A stretch of DNA of 64,000 nucleotides from JAOUEA01 sp963810915. Its GTDB lineage: Bacteria; Actinomycetota; UBA4738; HRBIN12. Numbering within the stretch: position 1 is the first letter of the stretch; every line of letters begins with the position of its first letter. A program made the translations under genes and the position numbers. This document shows positions 61,198 to 64,000 of this stretch, in pieces. The stretch is from the NCBI GenBank assembly GCA_963810915.1, contig CAWEPH010000004.1, positions 124,001-188,000 of the forward strand. The letters are read 5' to 3'. Below the pieces are notes generated by a model. That model worked only from the letters and a program-made list of their open reading frames with translations, had not been told where the DNA came from and searched no databases.

Positions 61198-61992
61198 TCA
61201 TGGTCCGGGCGCGCTTCCCACCGCGAGGCAGTTCTCCAGGTCTCCGAGGTCGACGTAGCCGTCAGGCGGCCGGACGCCGCGGCTGGCTAGTACCCGCGTA
61301 CGCTCACCGTCCGGCTCGCCGAGGGACGAAACGACGAGGATGGCCTCGGAGAAGTCCTCCCCCTCGGTGTAGCTGCTCGCGGTGACGACACACGCGAGTC
61401 CGGCACCGGCTGCGGCGAGCAGGCCGTTGCGGGAGTCCTCGATCACGAGGGCCTGCGTCCGCTCGACGCCCAGGCGCTCGACGGCGAGCTCGTAGATATC
61501 AGGGGCCGGCTTCTTCGCTGGGACCACGTCGCCCGCGAGGACCAGGGCGAATCGGGCAGCCTGGGCGGCGCCGACCACGTGCTCGAGCACGGCGCGCACC
61601 GAGGCCTCCGACGAGGTCGAGGCCACGCCCAGTGCCCAACCGGCGTCGAGCGCTGCCGCCACGATCCGCGCCACGCCGGGCCGCCCCGGCAGGCGGCCGG
61701 CGGCCACGATCTCCGTGTAGAGCGTCGTCTTGCGGCGATGCCACTCGGCCACGGCCGCCTTCTGACCCTCGGGATCGGTGGGCAGGTGGGCCTCGCGGAC
61801 GAACTCCTCCGTCAGCAAGCTCGTCATCCGCTCCTTACCGCCGGCGATCTTGAGCTTCTCGCCGTACTCCTCTTCAGACCAATGCACCGGCAGCCCGAAC
61901 GCCTCGAAGGTCTGGTTGAAGGCGGGCAGGTGTCCGTACCGCTCCGTGTCGGCGAGCACACCGTCGCAATCGAAGATGATGGCGTCGCTCAC
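61198..61992 (-). CDS. HAD-superfamily phosphatase/phosphomutase (CbbY-like)
   Basis: The 264-residue protein has HAD motif I DAIIFDCDGVLADTE (nucleophile and acid/base Asp), motif II in GVASTSSEASV, motif III Lys in PAKKPAPDIY and motif IV in LVIEDSRNGLLAA. The C1-type cap follows motif I, as in CbbY and sugar phosphatases. GTG 61992 overlaps the aldolase stop by four bases. In this operon it probably removes phosphate from a sugar phosphate produced by, or competing with, the aldolase. Confidence 0.88.
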   Translation of the reverse strand: MSDAIIFDCDGVLADTERYGHLPAFNQTFEAFGLPVHWSEEEYGEKLKIAGGKERMTSLLTEEFVREAHLPTDPEGQKAAVAEWHRRKTTLYTEIVAAGRLPGRPGVARIVAAALDAGWALGVASTSSEASVRAVLEHVVGAAQAARFALVLAGDVVPAKKPAPDIYELAVERLGVERTQALVIEDSRNGLLAAAGAGLACVVTASSYTEGEDFSEAILVVSSLGEPDGERTRVLASRGVRPPDGYVDLGDLENCLAVGSAPGP

Positions 61993-62849
61993 CAGGCCTT
62001 GCCCTCGCTCCCGAACCGGCGGATGTGGTCCTGGGCCATCTCGATGATGTCCGCGCGCACGTGTCTGAAGAGCGAGGGTGGATCCCACTTGTCCGCTGCC
62101 TCGGCTTCTCGCAGGAACGCCAGGTTGGACTGCATGTACCGCCGCTTGAGCGCGGTGGAGATGTTCACCTTGGCGCACCCTCGCGCGATGAGGTCCGAGA
62201 ACTGCGCGTCGGTCATCCCGCTGCCTCCGTGCAGGGCGATCGGGATCGGCTCGGCCTCCACGATGTCGGAGACCCGTTGCGCGTCCAGTTTCGGCTCTGC
62301 CGCATACATGCCGTGCGCGTTACCGATCGCCGGTGCGAAACAGTCCACTCCGGTCGAGCGGATGAACTCCAGCGCAACGGCGAGGGACTGCCGGTCGGCC
62401 TCCTCGTCGGAACCGATGTCGTCCTCGACGCCCTTGATCCCCTCGATCTCGCCCTCCACGTGGGCGCCCTGGCGGTGGGCTTCCGCCACGACCTCCTTGG
62501 TCTGGCGTTGGTTCTCTTCGACCGGCAGGGCGGAGGCGTCGAAGAGGACCGAGTTCCAGCCCGCCTCCAGGCACGAGGTGATGACCTCGCGCTCCGGGCA
62601 GTGGTCGAGGTGGAGGGTGACGGGCACCTCGATGCCTGCCGTCATCGTGCGCCACATCCCGTAGAGCACGTCGCGACCGACCGACTTCACCGTCTTGACG
62701 GAGGTCTGCACGATCACCGGTGCCCGCAGCTCGACCGCCGCAGCCAGGACCCCTTCCAGCGTGAGGTCGTTGACGATGTTGAACGCGGCGACGCCGTAGC
62801 GCTCCTTGAAGGCTCGATCGAGGACGTCTTTGAGCGGCACGACAGGCAC
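61989..62849 (-). CDS. Class II ketose-bisphosphate aldolase
   Basis: The 286-residue enzyme has the catalytic Asp82 and zinc ligand His83 in LHLDHCPE, Glu in HVEGEIEGIKGVEDD, zinc ligands His179 (IGNAHGMY) and His207 (ALHGGSGM), and a NISTALK phosphate loop. This is the class II FbaA/GatY/KbaY family, which cleaves ketose 1,6-bisphosphates or related sugars to DHAP plus an aldehyde. As first gene of the operon with HAD, DhaL and DhaK, it links DHAP to dihydroxyacetone phosphorylation. The exact sugar cannot be identified. Confidence 0.9.
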   Translation of the reverse strand: MPVVPLKDVLDRAFKERYGVAAFNIVNDLTLEGVLAAAVELRAPVIVQTSVKTVKSVGRDVLYGMWRTMTAGIEVPVTLHLDHCPEREVITSCLEAGWNSVLFDASALPVEENQRQTKEVVAEAHRQGAHVEGEIEGIKGVEDDIGSDEEADRQSLAVALEFIRSTGVDCFAPAIGNAHGMYAAEPKLDAQRVSDIVEAEPIPIALHGGSGMTDAQFSDLIARGCAKVNISTALKRRYMQSNLAFLREAEAADKWDPPSLFRHVRADIIEMAQDHIRRFGSEGKAW

Positions 62850-62943
62850 GGCACTCTCCCGACGGGTCGGATGTCGTCCAGGCTAGAGGGCTCCGCATCC
62901 CCGGACATCGGGGATATCACCCGTCCGGCGGGCGGGGATCTCC

Positions 62944-64000
62944 CTACCCGGCCAGGCGCTCGCGCGCGCGGGCCACGGCCTGGGTGCGGTTCTGGGCTCC
63001 GAGCTTGCGCAGGATCGATCCGACGTGCTTCTCGACCGTCTTCACCGAGATCGTGAGCTCGGCGCCGATCTCACGATCGGTCGCACCTCGCTCCAGCAGG
63101 ACGAGCACCTGGCGCTCGCGCTCGGTGAACGCGAGCACGTCGCCCGTGCCGTTGAGGTGCGCGTAGAGGCGCTCGGCCGCCGCGCCGGAGACCACCATCT
63201 CCCCCCGGGCCGCGGCACGCACCGCCCTGATCAGCGCCACCTCGGATGCCTCCTTGCCGATGTAGCCGCGCGCTCCCGCACGGAACGCGCTCGCGACCAG
63301 GTCGTCGCTGGCGAACGCCGTCAACGCGACGATATTGGCGGTGGCGTCCTCGGCCCGGATCCGCGCGATCGCTTCGATCCCGTCGCCGTCGAGCATCTGC
63401 AGGTCCATGAGGACGACGTCGGGACGCAGGCTCCGCCACGCCTCGATCGCTTGCGCGCCCGACCCGGCCTCGCCCACGACGTCCACCCCGGGGTCCCCTT
63501 CCGCCAGGAGCCGGATCACACCAGCTCTCGTCACCGCGTGATCGTCGACGACGAGGACCCGCACGAGGTCTGCCGATCGCCCGGCACCCGCGGGGGCATC
63601 GGCGACCACCGGCCCCTCCGGGGCCGAGGGGATCCAGGCACGGATCCGCGTGCCCCATCCAGGGGTCGAGTCGAGCTCGAGCGTCCCGCCCAGCAGCCGG
63701 GCGCGCTCGGCCATCCCGCCCAGGCCCAAGCCCTGCGCCGCTCCATCGGCTTCGACCTGGGTTCGATCGAAGCCCGCGCCGTCGTCTTGCACGAGGAGCG
63801 TGACCCCTGTGGGGGCGTACACCAGACCGACGCGTACCGAGGACGCCTGCGCATGGCGGATCGCGTTCGTGAGCGCCTCCTGGGTGATCCGGAACAGGGT
63901 ATGGGCGACATCGGACTCAGGGACCATCGAGGTGCCCGCCGTCACGAGCCGAGCCTCGATCACGCCCGTCCTGTTGGCCCACGCGATCTCGAGCTCGAGC
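62944..64000 (-). CDS. NarL-type sensor kinase fused to LuxR response regulator (runs off the window)
   Basis: At the window edge the frame remains open. The first part contains FRITQEALTNAIRHAQASSV, DDGAGFD and GLGLGGMAERARLLGG, the HATPase core of a NarL-type kinase. It continues without a stop into a receiver domain (VLVVDDHAVTRAGVIRLLAE, phospho-Asp in VVLMDLQMLDGDG, Lys in YIGKEAS) and a LuxR helix-turn-helix (LTISVKTVEKHVGSILRKLG). Kinase and regulator are usually separate genes, so this is either a real fusion or a lost stop by an indel; a GTG within ADLVRVLVVDD could be the original start. The TAG at 62944-62946 ends the gene. Confidence 0.8.
   Translation of the reverse strand, partial: LELEIAWANRTGVIEARLVTAGTSMVPESDVAHTLFRITQEALTNAIRHAQASSVRVGLVYAPTGVTLLVQDDGAGFDRTQVEADGAAQGLGLGGMAERARLLGGTLELDSTPGWGTRIRAWIPSAPEGPVVADAPAGAGRSADLVRVLVVDDHAVTRAGVIRLLAEGDPGVDVVGEAGSGAQAIEAWRSLRPDVVLMDLQMLDGDGIEAIARIRAEDATANIVALTAFASDDLVASAFRAGARGYIGKEASEVALIRAVRAAARGEMVVSGAAAERLYAHLNGTGDVLAFTERERQVLVLLERGATDREIGAELTISVKTVEKHVGSILRKLGAQNRTQAVARARERLAG

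Noticed and set aside
1..64000. tRNA or rRNA genes
   Set aside because: Several GGTTCGA-like T-loop matches were checked, but all lie in coding regions and lack flanking cloverleaf pairing; no rRNA signature was seen.

Overview
This is a GC-rich chromosomal window with many GTG starts and tightly packed genes. The gene content points to an Actinomycetota-like, free-living heterotroph, probably an uncultured soil or sediment lineage. Supporting families are a SARP/BTAD regulator, DUF1918, Holin-X and DUF3618 proteins, a WS/DGAT acyltransferase, an F420/LLM-type oxidoreductase, a PknB-like kinase with an FHA partner, and several promoters that look leaderless. Class or genus cannot be settled from the sequence alone. 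I found no rRNA, tRNA, CRISPR array, transposase or prophage.

Layout. Bases 1-4.1 kb hold small metabolic genes: a 2TM protein, two methyltransferases, an ABM protein, a class III cyclase and a pterin dehydratase-VOC fusion. Bases 4.3-9.8 kb are a lipoprotein/ABC/FtsX operon on the minus strand. Bases 10-12.7 kb carry an ECF sigma factor overlapping a membrane-anchored beta-propeller, then a secreted propeller; a paralogous sigma/propeller pair sits at 20-21.5 kb. Between them lie a PAS histidine kinase, a NatAB-like ABC exporter, a sulfatase and a cyclopropane-fatty-acid-synthase-like gene. Bases 21.6-30.1 kb are rich in secreted proteins (Asp-box propeller, DUF1996 protein, subtilisin) plus a SARP regulator divergent from a tiny DUF1059 gene.

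Bases 30.4-44.1 kb hold stress and signalling genes: SnoaL, DUF1059, a region-2-only sigma protein, a LuxR-ATPase, ABM proteins, an esterase, a peptidase-like/nucleoside-phosphorylase-like pair, a nitroreductase, DinB, GNAT, WS/DGAT and a stand-alone receiver. Bases 44.3-49.6 kb form a plus-strand run: soluble transhydrogenase, MFS exporter, ABC exporter. Bases 49.6-54.9 kb hold a dimethylglycine-dehydrogenase-like enzyme, a serine hydrolase, a CapA-like lipoprotein and an anchored protein. Bases 55-57.6 kb encode an FHA-HTH regulator, a Ser/Thr kinase with an extracellular binding domain, and a DUF1918 protein with a perfect 15-bp tandem repeat. Bases 59.5-62.9 kb are a minus-strand operon of class II aldolase, HAD phosphatase, DhaL and DhaK. 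The window ends inside a histidine kinase fused to a NarL-type response regulator.

Two themes stand out. First, about a dozen otherwise well-conserved genes are broken by single-base frameshifts, mostly one extra base, with coding signal continuing perfectly on the far side. That pattern suggests uncorrected assembly indels more than gene decay, so these genes are annotated across the shift. Second, the window contains several small regulatory modules that look unusual: two paralogous ECF sigma/propeller pairs with a strikingly conserved cytoplasmic tail, and a SARP gene beside a textbook SARP-type direct repeat in front of a 50-residue DUF1059 gene.
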